From: Fimbriimonadaceae bacterium | GTDB lineage: Bacteria; Armatimonadota; Fimbriimonadia; Fimbriimonadales; Fimbriimonadaceae | Direction of reading: 5' to 3' | DNA: 64,000 nucleotides | Assembly (NCBI GenBank): GCA_019638795.1 | Contig: JAHBTB010000005.1 | Span: 1 to 64,000, forward strand | In this document: positions 41,101 through 49,814 of the stretch, in pieces | Numbering within the stretch: the stretch's first letter is position 1 | How the letters are laid out: each line of letters opens with the position of its first letter | Notes under the pieces: generated by a model | What the model was told of the DNA's origin: nothing | What the model saw: the letters and a program-made list of their open reading frames with translations, nothing else | The model's database searches: none | Made by a program: the position numbers and the translations under genes

Positions 41101-41538
41101 GTCGCTACTGACCGCCAAGGTCACGACGGGGCTGGACGCCACGTCGATCTTGGAGATGACCGGCTTTTCCGCGTCTCGGGGAATCTGCCCCAGAATCTGG
41201 TCGACCTTGGTGCGGACGTCGGCCGTGGCCACGTCCATGTTGGTGCCGACTTCGAAGGTCAGGACGACACTGGACACACCTTCCTGGCTTGTCGCCACGA
41301 CCTCGCGCAGGTTTGAAATGCCGCTGACGGCCTCCTCCATGCGTCGTGAGATGAGGGTGTTGACCTCCTCCGGGCCGGCACCGGGATAGACGGTCGTGAT
41401 GGAGACGACACCGAAGCTGACGTCGGGGTTCAGCTCCTTGCGCATGCTGTTGTAGCCGATCGCGCCCATCAAGATGGCCGCGCACATCAGCATCAGGATG
41501 AACACCGGACGCTGGATGGCCAGTTTGGTCAAGCCCAT
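38134..41538 (-). CDS. RND efflux transporter permease (AcrB-like)
   Basis: 1134 residues from the ATG at 41538 (MGLTKLAIQRPVFILMLMC), 4 nt after the adaptor stop; a start at 41622 lies inside that gene. RND marks: PGAGPEEVNTLISRRMEEA, the TM4 proton-relay pair in GVLVDDAIVVLENIYR, and GLVGKNAILIVDYTN. The protein is about 80-100 residues longer than usual. The extra length lies after TM7, where SAIGMVVISGIIAAAIFLGNLVI and FLPGVFLGFLGFSAVFVAG form two extra hydrophobic segments before the second periplasmic domain (FAPPSDSGSV). Forms a tripartite pump with the two upstream gene products. Confidence 0.94.
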   Translation of the reverse strand: MGLTKLAIQRPVFILMLMCAAILMGAIGYNSMRKELNPDVSFGVVSITTVYPGAGPEEVNTLISRRMEEAVSGISNLREVVATSQEGVSSVVLTFEVGTNMDVATADVRTKVDQILGQIPRDAEKPVISKIDVASSPVVTLAVSSDKMSSRALRDLVDNVLKDKFARIKGVAQVGVNGGDIREIQIQIKKDALLRYKLGITDVQRAIANGTLNLPSGRIVSGSRETTVRMMGEFKTVKDIEDFFLTVSNSNQGGDSVKVRLGDIATVVDANAERRSLSRLDGRDSISIVIQKTRDGNAIEISDAILKSQFGAPPLLEQLQEQFGIKFTVTQDTSTNIRDSLDDLLFAILFGIFLVGTVVWTFLHNLRGTIIVAVAIPVCMFAALVAMWAAGFTVNNLSMLALSLAVGVLVDDAIVVLENIYRHLTLGEDPVDAAINGRSEIGLAAIAITMADVVVFVPIGTMGGIVGQFFRPLGLGYAVTVMLSLFVSFTVTPMLASRWYKKGEDWEHPKGRFARAFENMFHAFANGYRRVLRSSLKHRWYMFGGGFVVLVALFMFIGGSFAPDVQSAAQSAIGMVVISGIIAAAIFLGNLVIRRKFLPGVFLGFLGFSAVFVAGPVLGKMYHEWKKEDVFKFTFAPPSDSGSVQINIELPPGSSLAATSAVVHRVEEAVLKNPEAKFVVANVGTQGGGFSASSSGTQYAQVIVTLYDKESAMDRLMFWKKHEEKLRTVKDTDVAAQITQEVGRIPGAKINIAAGQSFSFGSAIQMALRSDDRAKLLATATKIRDELASGAIEGVVGPNISSKGGKPELQAIPHRGRMADANVSAADLGAAMRTMYEGDTNTKFRVNGEEYDIRVMMDLQDRDNPAIVADMPIVFKQGTPVFLSELADLEQGHAIDKIDRRDRQEVIMVTADLLPGYASGSVQAKINQWLTDKHLVPEGVTSKALGQADAQARETPYLLGAMGIGLVLVYMVLASLFDNLLYPAIIQLAQPQAMVGALLALILTDKTLNIVGMIGIIALIGLVGKNAILIVDYTNTLRERGMEKYEALVESGGTRLRPIMMTTLALVFGMLPVALAIGRGSEFRETIGITIIGGTLLSTVLSLLVIPCSYSIFDDAYIGFGKAVAWARARFRRG

Positions 41539-41542
41539 CGCG

Positions 41543-42994
41543 TCAGTTCCCCTTCGCGGCGGGAGCCTCGGTGCCCACCTTGACCGGTGCGCCGTCGACA
41601 AGGGTCGACTGGCCTCGGACAATCACCTGGTCGCCAGCTTTGAGTCCCGTGACGACGCTACGGGCTTCGATGTTGCGGACCAGCTTGACGTCCACTCGCT
41701 TGGCCTTGTCCCCGTCAAGCACGAAGACGTGGGCGTCGGGGCCGTCGGTCAGGACCGCCGCCGTCGGCACCGTCACCGCGCCGGCGTCGATCCCCAAAAG
41801 GAGGCGCCCACTGGCGTACATACCCGGTTTGAGGCTGTTGGCCGGGTCAGCAAGCTCGATCCGGGCGCTGAAGACCCGTCCCACCGACGAAGCCAACGGG
41901 TCCAACGAGCGTACTGTCCCGGCAAAGACCGCTGACCCTGCCGCCGTGACGGTGACGTCGACTTGCTGGCCCGGCTTGATCTTGGACACGTCCACCTCGG
42001 GCACCTGGGCGTCAAAGTAGGCTCCTCCGGAGCCGACGACGTGGGCGACCGCGGTGCCCGGCCCGGCGTAGGTCCCCGGCTGAAGCGGACGGCCCGAAAT
42101 GCGGCCGCTCACCGGCGCGTGCAGGGTCATGTCGGCCAAGGCCTGTCGCGCCAAGGTCAGGGCGTCGAGGGCTGACTGATAGTTCGCCTGGGCGGCTTGG
42201 ACACGCTGTTCATAGACCGGGTCGGACTGCTTGGTCGCCTGGTCGCTCTTGAGTTGCTCCTCGGCTTGGCGCAGCGACTCGCGGGCCGCGGCCACATCTT
42301 CGGGGCGCGAGGCGTCTCGGGCGAGGCGAAGTTGCTCAAGGGCCGACTTATAGGCGGCCATGGCGTTGGCCTGCTTGTTCTCGGCCGTCTCCACGTCGGT
42401 CAGCGCCACCGCACCCTCCTTGTAAAGGTTCCTCTGGCGGGCCAGGTTCTTGTCGGCGAGCTCTAGGTCGCTCTTGGCCCGGTCGACGGCGATCTCAGCC
42501 GTCCGGCGGTCCTCCTCACGAGCGCCGTTCAGGAGCTTGGCCAGCTGTTGTCGGGCCTGGGCGACCCGCGACTGGCTGGCCCTCACCGCGGCGGAAGTGC
42601 GGGTGGGGGCGGTGGCCCGGTCGATCTTCGCCTGCTCCAGGTTGGCGCGGGCCGAGTTGACGCCCGCCTGCGCTTGGCTGAGCCGCGCCCGGGCGTCGGC
42701 GGTCTCCTGCACCGCGATCGCCTGTCCGGCCGACACTTGGTCACCGTCCTTCACGTAGACAGCCACGATCCGCCCGGCGTTCTTCGCTCCGACGGTGACG
42801 TCTTCCGACGTGGTGATCTGGCCCGTCAGGGACAGGTATTCGGGGACGTCTTCCTGCTTGGCCGGTTCGACGCTGACAAACGTCGTCGGGTCCGTGACGA
42901 TTTTGGCGGTCTCTTTAGCTTGCTTTTGTGCGGCGCGGTCGACGCAGCCACCCAAGGCGATGAGGGCGCAAAGAACGGGCAAGGCAAATTTCAC
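41543..42994 (-). CDS. RND efflux periplasmic adaptor (membrane fusion protein)
   Basis: 483 residues with a lipoprotein signal (MKFALPVLCALIALGGC). It has a split lipoyl/barrel-sandwich domain (GRIVAVYVKDGDQVSAGQAI and its partner LHAPVSGRISGRPLQPGTY), an unusually long coiled-coil hairpin (~residues 110-275), a beta-barrel with GQQVDVTV and a C-terminal AVLTDGPDAHVFVLDGDKAK domain. It joins the RND pump to the TolC-like channel. It overlaps the TolC-family gene by 4 nt upstream and lies 4 nt from the pump gene downstream. Confidence 0.92.
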   Translation of the reverse strand: MKFALPVLCALIALGGCVDRAAQKQAKETAKIVTDPTTFVSVEPAKQEDVPEYLSLTGQITTSEDVTVGAKNAGRIVAVYVKDGDQVSAGQAIAVQETADARARLSQAQAGVNSARANLEQAKIDRATAPTRTSAAVRASQSRVAQARQQLAKLLNGAREEDRRTAEIAVDRAKSDLELADKNLARQRNLYKEGAVALTDVETAENKQANAMAAYKSALEQLRLARDASRPEDVAAARESLRQAEEQLKSDQATKQSDPVYEQRVQAAQANYQSALDALTLARQALADMTLHAPVSGRISGRPLQPGTYAGPGTAVAHVVGSGGAYFDAQVPEVDVSKIKPGQQVDVTVTAAGSAVFAGTVRSLDPLASSVGRVFSARIELADPANSLKPGMYASGRLLLGIDAGAVTVPTAAVLTDGPDAHVFVLDGDKAKRVDVKLVRNIEARSVVTGLKAGDQVIVRGQSTLVDGAPVKVGTEAPAAKGN

Positions 42995-44304
42995 TTCAGG
43001 TTCTCCTGGACGGGCGGGTTGGGTTCAAGGTTGTCATTGCCGACGGCCTTTTGGAGCGCGGCGTAGGCCTGTAGGTACTTGTAGTTGGCGACGACCAAGC
43101 TGGCCCTTGCCGCCGTCAGGTCGGTCTGGGCCGTCGTGACATCGAGCAAGATGCCGACCTGTTGGTCGTAGCGGAGCTGGGCGAGCCGGAGAGCCTCCTC
43201 AGAAAGGGTGACGTTGGCCTTGGCGACGGCGATGGCGTCCAGGGCGGTCCTGGCGTTGGTGTAGGCCGTCTGTGCCTCCAGGGACACGCCAAGCTTGATC
43301 TGCTCCAGGCTGATCTCGGCGAAGTCGACGTCGCGCTGGGCGGCCTCGACGTTCAGCCGGGTCTGGCCCGAGTCGTAGACGGGCACGGTGAGGTTCAACG
43401 AGGCGATCGTCTGGCCCTTGGTGGAGCCGACCGCCGGCTGGATGTAGTGCGTCTGGCTGACCGACAGGTTCAGCGACGGCCGCATCGAGCGCCATGTCAG
43501 CTTCTTGGTCGCGTCCAATGCCACGACGTTCTCGGTGGCTTGCTTGATCTCCGGCCTGTTCAGAAGGGCTTGGCGGACGATCGTCTGCACTTCGGGGATG
43601 TCGTTGGGGATACCCGTCACGGGGACCGGTTCGAAGTCCTCTTCGACGGGACGGCCGAGCGTGTTGTTCAAGTCTTGCTTGGCCAGTTTCAGGTTGGCCC
43701 GCGCCTCGATCAGCGCTTGCTCGGACTTTTTGACCTCGGTTTCCAGCCGAAGCACCTCGAACTTGGAGACCGCCCCCTCACGAAACTTGACCTGTCCTTT
43801 CTCAAGGCGTTCCTGGTTCGCTTTGAGCGTGGCGCTCTGGACGTCGATCAGTTCGGAGGCCTGCAGGACGTTAAGGAACTTCGCCTTGACGACACTGCGG
43901 ATGTTGTTCTCCTCCACGGACAAGGCGTGGGTGGCGACTTTGCGCTGCTCGGCGAGGACGGTCGCGGCCAAGTGGATGAGGCCGGAGATGTCGATCGGCT
44001 GGGTCAGGGTCGCCGAAACCGACTTGTTGGTGCCGTCGAATCCAAACGCACCCGGGCTCGATCCCGTGTTTGATGACTCGAACTCGAGCTTTTGATAGGT
44101 GTAGTTTCCCCCCAAGCTGATCGACGGGCCCAGTGCCTTGTAGCTGGCCTTTTCGCTATAGGTGGCCTTGTCCAACCGGTTTTGGGCTTGCCGGACGCTG
44201 AAGGCGTTTGTTGAACCGATCTTCACCGCCTCGTCCAGCGTCAGCTTGGCGGGCGGCTGTTGTGCCGTCACGGCCACGAGTGCGAGCAAAGGCATTAGAG
44301 TCAT
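42991..44304 (-). CDS. TolC-family outer-membrane efflux protein
   Basis: 437 residues: signal peptide (MTLMPLLALVAVTAQQ), two internally similar halves of long helices and four strands, as in TolC. Marks include LTLDEAVKIGSTNAFSVRQAQ, LGPSISLGGNYTYQ, AKFLNVLQASELIDVQ, RPSLNLSVSQTHYI, NLTVPVYDSGQTR and LRYDQQVGILLDVTTAQTDL. It provides the outer-membrane duct for the tripartite pump. It overlaps the AbrB-type regulator gene by 4 nt and the adaptor gene by 4 nt, so all four are translationally linked. Confidence 0.93.
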   Translation of the reverse strand: MTLMPLLALVAVTAQQPPAKLTLDEAVKIGSTNAFSVRQAQNRLDKATYSEKASYKALGPSISLGGNYTYQKLEFESSNTGSSPGAFGFDGTNKSVSATLTQPIDISGLIHLAATVLAEQRKVATHALSVEENNIRSVVKAKFLNVLQASELIDVQSATLKANQERLEKGQVKFREGAVSKFEVLRLETEVKKSEQALIEARANLKLAKQDLNNTLGRPVEEDFEPVPVTGIPNDIPEVQTIVRQALLNRPEIKQATENVVALDATKKLTWRSMRPSLNLSVSQTHYIQPAVGSTKGQTIASLNLTVPVYDSGQTRLNVEAAQRDVDFAEISLEQIKLGVSLEAQTAYTNARTALDAIAVAKANVTLSEEALRLAQLRYDQQVGILLDVTTAQTDLTAARASLVVANYKYLQAYAALQKAVGNDNLEPNPPVQENLK

Positions 44305-44588
44305 GGTGTGTCCTCAGTCTCTTCCGTTGTGATCATCGCGATGCGACGCATGAACTCCTCCATGAACCCCTGGAGGGAGTCCAGTTTGAACATCATCACG
44401 CCTTCCAACTCGGGATGGCGCATGATCAGCAGCTTGTCGCCGGGGGCGATTCCCAGCTTGTGCCGCGCCTCCGCGGGAATGACCACCTGGCCACGTTCCC
44501 CGACCGTCGCCGCACCATAGAAGCAGTCACCAAAGCAGCAGGACTTTGGCGAAGTCGCTTGGTGGTCGGGTTTGGGGTCTTGGGCCAT
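44301..44588 (-). CDS. AbrB/MazE/SpoVT-type regulator with Cys-rich N-terminus
   Basis: 95 residues. The swapped-hairpin DNA-binding domain is clear: YGAATVGERGQVVIPAEARHKLGIAPGDKLLIM. Before it lies CCFGDCFYG, a three-Cys cluster that could bind metal or sense oxidation. The C-terminal helix LQGFMEEFMRRIAMI may dimerise. It is the first gene of the RND operon with a 4-nt overlap to the TolC-family gene, so it most likely regulates this efflux system. Such Cys-bearing AbrB proteins ahead of pumps are known in other phyla, but their signals are not established. Confidence 0.85.
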   Translation of the reverse strand: MAQDPKPDHQATSPKSCCFGDCFYGAATVGERGQVVIPAEARHKLGIAPGDKLLIMRHPELEGVMMFKLDSLQGFMEEFMRRIAMITTEETEDTP

Positions 44589-44692
44589 CGAGGTCGGTTC
44601 CGCGTCGACACTCTATCATACATTTCACACAAATTCGTGATGTGACCTTTAGCACACGGAGCCCGCGACCACGTTTCGGGTATCTACGGCAG

Positions 44693-45634
44693 GTGCGCCC
44701 GTACAGTTGCGTGTTGCTGCTTCCCTGTGTCGCTTGGGCCCAAGAGCCGGCCGCGTTGCCCCTGCGGGTAAACCGCACCGCATCCCTCCAATTCCTCCGG
44801 CCCCTTCCGTTGGGACCGGTCTTGGCCCCTGGCCAGGGCGAGACGACCTGGAATTGGACCGTCGCCAACGAGATGCGCGGGGCCCCCGGCCTCTTGGAAG
44901 ACGCGGAAACGTGGCGCGTGGCCTACCTCCGCCGATGGGGGGCCAAAGACGGCGAATGGACTCTGGAAGTCCCTTTCCTCAGCCGTGGTGGCGGCATCCT
45001 AGACCCGATCATCGCCGGCTACCACCGGATGGTCGCCTTCGGCGTCCCCTTGCGCGAACAGACTCCCTTCGGCAACAGCGAAGTGACGCTCCCCGGGTCG
45101 CCTCGGTTTGGGTCGGCGTCAGGCCTCGGTGACGTGACCGTCGGTTTCGGCAGACCGATCGGGCCGGCGACAGCGGCCCGGGCCTGGTTGAAGCTACCGA
45201 CCGGCGACGCCTCCCAAGCCCTCGGCAGCGGCAACGTCGACGCAGGGTTGACGCTTGACCACACCTTCAAACTCGGGAAGTCGCTCGACCTCCAGGTGGC
45301 GGGAGGACTTGTCGTCCAAGGCCGACCCCGTGTCCTCGCCAACACCAAGGGGCTCGTCGAGACCGGGACAGTCGCCCTGGCTTGGCGACGCAACAGTCGG
45401 GACACGTTTGGTCTCCAATGGACGGCCGAGGGCGCGCCCCAAAACCTTGGCGTCCCCGACGTCGATATGGAGCACCGGGTCGTCAGCTTCAGCTACACCC
45501 GCCGGACCGGTGTCGACTCGTGGGTCTCGGCGTACTTCAGCGAAGACAAGGACTTCAGTTGGGTCCACTTCCCGCAGGGCGCCGAGGTCGGCCCCGACTT
45601 CACATTTGGCATCGTCTGGCGGTGCCGGAAATAG
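44693..45634 (+). CDS. DUF3187-family outer-membrane protein
   Basis: 313 residues from a GTG at 44693 that gives a fitting signal peptide (RPYSCVLLLPCVAWA-QE); the ATG at 44546 would put 49 odd residues in front and reads into the divergent regulator. The mature part is an alternating beta pattern (WTVANEMRGAP, WTLEVPFLSRGGGILDPIIAGYHR, GLGDVTVGFGRPIG, AWLKLPTGDASQALGSGN, LTLDHTFKLGKSLDLQVAGG, FGIVWRCRK) as in DUF3187 porin-like beta-barrels. Probably inserted in the outer membrane; function unknown. Confidence 0.8.
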   Translation: MRPYSCVLLLPCVAWAQEPAALPLRVNRTASLQFLRPLPLGPVLAPGQGETTWNWTVANEMRGAPGLLEDAETWRVAYLRRWGAKDGEWTLEVPFLSRGGGILDPIIAGYHRMVAFGVPLREQTPFGNSEVTLPGSPRFGSASGLGDVTVGFGRPIGPATAARAWLKLPTGDASQALGSGNVDAGLTLDHTFKLGKSLDLQVAGGLVVQGRPRVLANTKGLVETGTVALAWRRNSRDTFGLQWTAEGAPQNLGVPDVDMEHRVVSFSYTRRTGVDSWVSAYFSEDKDFSWVHFPQGAEVGPDFTFGIVWRCRK

Positions 45635-45663
45635 CGAGAGCCGCCCGGTCTGGGCGGCTCTCG
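45635..45663. terminator. Bidirectional hairpin between DUF3187 gene and rpsR
   Basis: 11-bp perfect stem GAGAGCCGCCC / GGGCGGCTCTC with a GGTCT loop starting right after the DUF3187 stop and serving the convergent rpsR gene too. T-tracts are weak on both sides. Confidence 0.65.
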
Positions 45664-45685
45664 TGAAACCTTGATGGCAGCAGGC

Positions 45686-46021
45686 TTACCGCGGCTTGCG
45701 GTCTTCGCCGGGTTCGCTGAGCACGAACGGCAACAGCGCCATTTCCCGGGCCCGCTTGATCGCCTGGGCGATCATCCGCTGCTGCTTGGCGGTGTTACCG
45801 GTCTGACGGCTGGCGAGGATCTTCCCCCGGTCGGCCGACAGGTAACGCCGCAGGACGTTGACGTCCTTGTAGTCCACGTAGTCGATCTTGTTGAGCGTCA
45901 GGAAGCTGACCTTGCGCCGTCGGCCTTTACGTCCGCGGCCCTCGCCGCCCCGGCCTTCGGCCATATCGACGGCGGCCTTCTCACTGGCTCCGTCCATCAT
46001 CGCGTTCTTGTCGTCGCTCAT
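45686..46021 (-). CDS. rpsR: Small ribosomal subunit protein bS18
   Basis: 111 residues. The conserved core reads [43 protein letters not shown] and [13 protein letters not shown], which is complete S18. An acidic/basic N-terminal extension ([11 protein letters not shown] through [11 protein letters not shown]) of about 40 residues precedes it. S18 binds S6 and 16S rRNA in the 30S platform; here it stands alone, without rpsF, ssb or rplI beside it. The ATG at 46021 is the natural start; a longer frame crosses the promoter. Confidence 0.95.
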   Translation of the reverse strand: MSDDKNAMMDGASEKAAVDMAEGRGGEGRGRKGRRRKVSFLTLNKIDYVDYKDVNVLRRYLSADRGKILASRQTGNTAKQQRMIAQAIKRAREMALLPFVLSEPGEDRKPR

Positions 46022-46080
46022 GCGCTGTGCTGATCCTCGCAAACAGGGTCGAGGCGGCTTGTGCCGCTCTCGGGAGGCAG

Positions 46081-46089
46081 AGTATAGCA
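46081..46089 (-). promoter_or_regulatory. Extended -10 promoter of rpsR
   Basis: On the minus strand TGCTATACT, an extended -10 (TGn plus TATACT), lies 60 nt before the rpsR start. No good -35 is seen, as often with extended -10 promoters. Confidence 0.65.
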
Positions 46090-46333
46090 CGGAGCGTCGC
46101 CCTTGGGCCCGCCGACCTGCGGGACCTGCGGGCAATGCCAGCAATGCTCCGTTGGTACCTTTCGCGGATTTCGGCCTCGCACCGCCCAGACTGGCAATAT
46201 CAGCGTCGTCCCGGGTGGCCGGAGGCGGAACGACCTCCTCACAAGACGACTTTTCTCGACACATGACCCTGACAAGGGGAGGACGCCTCAAAGCGAGGCA
46301 ACCTCTCGCAAAACCATAAACCCTCCAGCCCAT

Positions 46334-46358
46334 GGGGCCGGTCTCGCCCGCCGGCCCC
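46334..46358 (-). terminator. Hairpin after the clostripain-like gene
   Basis: 8-bp stem GGGGCCGG / CCGGCCCC about 10 nt past the stop on the minus strand, without a good T-tract. Confidence 0.35.
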
Positions 46359-46367
46359 CCTTTTCCT

Positions 46368-48188
46368 TTACGGGGCCACCTGCAAGAACTCGTCCCAGTG
46401 ACTGTCCCGCGCAAACTTCATCAGACCGTAGTCGGCCGCCACCGCCGTGAACACGCTGCCCGACGAAAAGTCGACGCTAAGGCCGTGGCTGCCCGGCGAG
46501 TTGCTGTTATGTCCTTCCCACACCAGGCTGTCGGCCAGGGCCGCCCTGACGTTGGCGCAACTCGTCTTGACTCCTGCCGGGACGGTGTCGTCAGCCTCGA
46601 ACCGCAGGCACAGGTCGCCAATGTCCCGATAGACACGGACCGAGGTCGGACTATACGACTGGGCGTTGTTCCGGACGGTCTGGATGACCCCGGCCAGCGT
46701 CGCCTTGTTCGTGTTGAGCCCGTCGGCCATGGCCGAGAGCGCCGTCACCAAGGCGGGAAGCTTGCTGGTGTCCACCACGCTTTGGGTGATTTTCCGCGAA
46801 ACGTATGCCGGGTTGTTGACCATACCGTCGACAAAGCCCTTGCTCAAGTTCGCGGTGGTGTCGTCCGGGTTGTCACGGAAGCCGGCAAAGACGGTGTGAT
46901 ACGGGTAACCCTCCGCCGGCGGGCTCTCTTCGCTGCCGGCGACATAGTCGCAGTTGTCCTTCAGTTCGTAAGCGACCTCGACCATCTGCATCAGGCTGCA
47001 GTCCCAGGCGACGATGGCGAAGTGCTCGTTGCCCAGCGCCTGGTTGATCTGCCACGTGTTGATCGACGTGCCCGCCTCGTCGTCGTAGCTGAAGCCCCGT
47101 GTCCCGTAGTCCTTGGCCGAGCGTCGCCACCCGTTGCCGTGGTTCCAGACCACGAGGACGTACCGGTCGGCGGGGAAGTTGGTCTTGCCCCAGGTGATGA
47201 AATCACGCAGGGTCTGCGGGTTGCCCATGTCCAATGGGTTCCCCCCACCGTCTTTCAAATCGGTCTGGAGCAGTTGGCTGGCGACAACGTCCGACGAGTC
47301 GGGTTTGACCAGGTAGCGCCTGACGCCGTCAAACGAGCTTGCCGGAAACGCCGAGCGGCTTTGCTTCCACTGCACGACAAACCGGACGTCGGGGTTGCCC
47401 GCGACCTGCTCCATCTGGTTCATGTTCAAGGTCGAGGCGGAGTACAGGTCATTTGCCGCGTTCATGTAGACCAGCACCGTCCACTTGGTGCGGGTGACCT
47501 GGAACGGGTTGACCGTTACCGACGACGAGGCCCGGACCCCCGTCCCCGTCAGCGACGCACTGACCTGCCCCGTCCCGGCGACGTCGGCGTTCAAGACACC
47601 GGACTGGTTGACCGTGCCGATCGCGCCGTCCGCCGTCCATACCAACTTCGCCGGAGGGAAGAACGCCGCCGAGCCGCTGGCCCCCGCCACCGCGGCGACG
47701 AACTTTTGCACCTGACCTTCCACCAGGGTGACCGACCCCGGGTAGACGGTCATCGTCCGGGGTGCTTCGGCGTTCGTGGTCACTACCGGCGCGGACTTGC
47801 CGACGGTCGCCGAATTGCTGCACAAGTCGACCACGGTCGAGGCCGTCCCCAACACCGTTCCGGTCGCGTTGGGCCCGCTGTAGAGCGTCGCCACGAACTG
47901 GTACACGCCGGCGGTGATCTGGTTCAGCGTCAATGTGGTGCCCGAAGACGCGTTCAGGCTGTCCGACCGGACCGGCTTGCCGTCTTGGTCAAAGATTTGC
48001 AAGAGTTGCGAGGCCGACGCCGACGCCGGGCCCCAGTTGGTCGAATACTCGACCTTCGCGTCCGCCGAGGTGACCGGGCAAGCGCCCAGCACGAGGTTCC
48101 CACCCCCTGAGGACGTCCCGCCGCCGCCGCCGCCGCACCCGATCAACACCCCGGCGGCCAGCGCCACGATTCCCCAGGCAAGTCTCAT
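46368..48188 (-). CDS. Clostripain-like (C11) cysteine peptidase lipoprotein
   Basis: 606 residues. Lipobox LIGC after a short signal, a Gly/Ser-rich spacer, a beta domain (to ~130), a Big2-like Ig domain ([19 protein letters not shown] through VTVNPF) and the C11 peptidase domain from [15 protein letters not shown]. Catalytic His is in VVWNHGNGW and Cys in [18 protein letters not shown]; the activation-type sequence between them is short. C11 enzymes cut after Arg or Lys. The protein should be attached to the outer membrane and act on extracellular or envelope proteins. It is a single gene with its own hairpin downstream. Confidence 0.92.
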   Translation of the reverse strand: MRLAWGIVALAAGVLIGCGGGGGGTSSGGGNLVLGACPVTSADAKVEYSTNWGPASASASQLLQIFDQDGKPVRSDSLNASSGTTLTLNQITAGVYQFVATLYSGPNATGTVLGTASTVVDLCSNSATVGKSAPVVTTNAEAPRTMTVYPGSVTLVEGQVQKFVAAVAGASGSAAFFPPAKLVWTADGAIGTVNQSGVLNADVAGTGQVSASLTGTGVRASSSVTVNPFQVTRTKWTVLVYMNAANDLYSASTLNMNQMEQVAGNPDVRFVVQWKQSRSAFPASSFDGVRRYLVKPDSSDVVASQLLQTDLKDGGGNPLDMGNPQTLRDFITWGKTNFPADRYVLVVWNHGNGWRRSAKDYGTRGFSYDDEAGTSINTWQINQALGNEHFAIVAWDCSLMQMVEVAYELKDNCDYVAGSEESPPAEGYPYHTVFAGFRDNPDDTTANLSKGFVDGMVNNPAYVSRKITQSVVDTSKLPALVTALSAMADGLNTNKATLAGVIQTVRNNAQSYSPTSVRVYRDIGDLCLRFEADDTVPAGVKTSCANVRAALADSLVWEGHNSNSPGSHGLSVDFSSGSVFTAVAADYGLMKFARDSHWDEFLQVAP

Positions 48189-48285
48189 CTCCGTAAGAGT
48201 GTGACGGAACCGAAGGCCCTAAGTATTGGTCAGGAGTTCCCAAAAGGGGACTCCAGTCTGCCGAAGATACGGAAGAGAGCCCTTA

Positions 48286-49656
48286 TTGGCACATACGCGT
48301 CCATCCCGCAAGAAGCCGGTTGTCCCCACTCCGTCCCCCGACGCGGTGACGTGCGACGTCGCCTTCCCGGAGGGGGTCGCCAGTTTCGACCCTCAACGCG
48401 TCGGATACGCCGTCCTCGACGGTGAAGGGCGGGTCCTTGCCGCGTTTGGCCTCGCCCGGGCCAAGGCGGCCGACGACCCCGTGTGGGCCGCCTTGGCCCA
48501 CAGTGTCCGAGGTTGCGGACAAGCCGAAGTCCTTGAGGGTGTCCACCGGATGTGGGTTGCCCAGGTAGGGCCGGGCCGGATCGACATCTTGGTCACGGAC
48601 GCCAGCTCGGAGGTGGACTGCATGGAACGTCTTGACCACTTCCAACGCCACGCCCAGGCCTTGGAACGTCTTGGCAAAGCCTTGACACGCAACCAAAGCA
48701 CCCAGGCCCTGGCGATGGGGATCCTCCACGCTCTCTACTCAGCCCTCGACCTGTTGGCGGCGTTGTTGTGGGTCGTGAACGAAGACGGGACTCTCGAGAT
48801 TGCCGACACCGTCGGCATCGACCGTGGAGCGATCGCCGGTTTGGCGCGCCCCGTCCTTGGTGAAGGCGCCAAGACCGCGGCAGGACTCGTCGCCACGAGC
48901 TTGAAACCGCTCTTGGTGCCAAGGGTCTGCGCCAACCCCCTGACGGCGGAACATGAGGCCCTCCTCGTCGCCGACGACACCTCGGCGATCATCCTCCCCT
49001 TGGTCAGCGCCGGCCAACTCATGGGCGTGCTCGAACTTGTCGCCCGGATCGAGGACCAAAGGTTCCTCCGCCGTCACGGCATGTGGGTGTCGCTGGCCGA
49101 ACACGTCGCCATGGGCATCCATAGCGCGATCATGTTTGAGAAGACCGAGCGCATGGCCTCCCTCGACCCACTGACGGGCATCGCCAACCACCGGTCCATG
49201 CAGGAGTACCTCGCCCTCCGGATCGTCGAGGCCCAGCGCGAGCGCAAGCCCGTCGGGGTCGTCATGCTTGATGTGGACCACTTCCGGCGGTTCAACGAAG
49301 AGCAGGGCCATGACGTGGGCGACACCGTGCTGAAGGCCGTGGCCAGTTGCCTGTCTTCGCACCTCCGTGGGTACGACATGGCCGCCCGCTACGGGGGTGA
49401 AGAGTTCACTCTGGTGCTGCCGGGCAGCGACCTGGCTACCACGGAGAAGGCGGCTGAACGCGTCCGCAAGGCGATCGAAGGGCTCGACACCGGTCACGCC
49501 CCGATCACGGCCAGCCTCGGCTGCGCGGCCTTTCCTGAAAGCGGGAACGACGCGCCCACCCTTCTCAAGGCCGCCGACAACGCTCTGTACGAGGCCAAGC
49601 ACTCGGGCCGCAACCGCGTGGCAGTCGCCGGCGAAGGCAGGCGGCGGGCCTGCTAG
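48286..49656 (+). CDS. GAF-GGDEF diguanylate cyclase
   Basis: About 456 residues. A GAF-like sensor spans roughly residues 100-260 (LGKALTRNQSTQALAMGILHAL, AIILPLVSAGQLMGVLELVAR). The C-terminal GGDEF domain has ASLDPLTGIANHRSMQEYL, VVMLDVDHFRRFNEEQGHDVGD and RYGGEEFTLVLPG, with a GGEEF active loop and an RGYD inhibitory site five residues earlier. It should make cyclic di-GMP from GTP and be product-inhibited. No membrane helix. The start is unsure: TTG at 48286 follows GGAAGAGAG; GTG at 48346 and a non-standard ATT at 48226 are alternatives. Confidence 0.9.
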   Translation: MAHTRPSRKKPVVPTPSPDAVTCDVAFPEGVASFDPQRVGYAVLDGEGRVLAAFGLARAKAADDPVWAALAHSVRGCGQAEVLEGVHRMWVAQVGPGRIDILVTDASSEVDCMERLDHFQRHAQALERLGKALTRNQSTQALAMGILHALYSALDLLAALLWVVNEDGTLEIADTVGIDRGAIAGLARPVLGEGAKTAAGLVATSLKPLLVPRVCANPLTAEHEALLVADDTSAIILPLVSAGQLMGVLELVARIEDQRFLRRHGMWVSLAEHVAMGIHSAIMFEKTERMASLDPLTGIANHRSMQEYLALRIVEAQRERKPVGVVMLDVDHFRRFNEEQGHDVGDTVLKAVASCLSSHLRGYDMAARYGGEEFTLVLPGSDLATTEKAAERVRKAIEGLDTGHAPITASLGCAAFPESGNDAPTLLKAADNALYEAKHSGRNRVAVAGEGRRRAC

Positions 49657-49687
49657 TCCTGGGGGCCCACCGGTCCTCCACCCTTAG

Positions 49688-49717
49688 TTGCGCGGTCGCG
49701 ACAACCGATGCCATACT
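49688..49717 (+). promoter_or_regulatory. Promoter of the rplU-rpmA operon
   Basis: TTGCGC and CATACT separated by 18 nt, with TG in the extended -10 position (TGCCATACT). The start would leave a leader of about 90 nt before rplU, with GC-rich hairpins that could be the L21-type leader; this is not proven. Confidence 0.55.
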
Positions 49718-49814
49718 ATGCGCCTGCGAGTAGCAGGGACGGGCGAACCATGCCCAGAGGCCGCGCAAGACGGCCCGCGTCCCGCAAAGGCCCCTAGGGC
49801 CGGAGGCCTTTAAG

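Larger units (their letters stand above)
46022..46367. other. Intergenic region upstream of rpsR
   Basis: 346 bp without a gene. It holds the rpsR promoter (46081-46089) and leader, and at its right end the hairpin after the clostripain-like gene. Several short frames occur but have no ribosome binding site or recognisable product. Confidence 0.5.
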
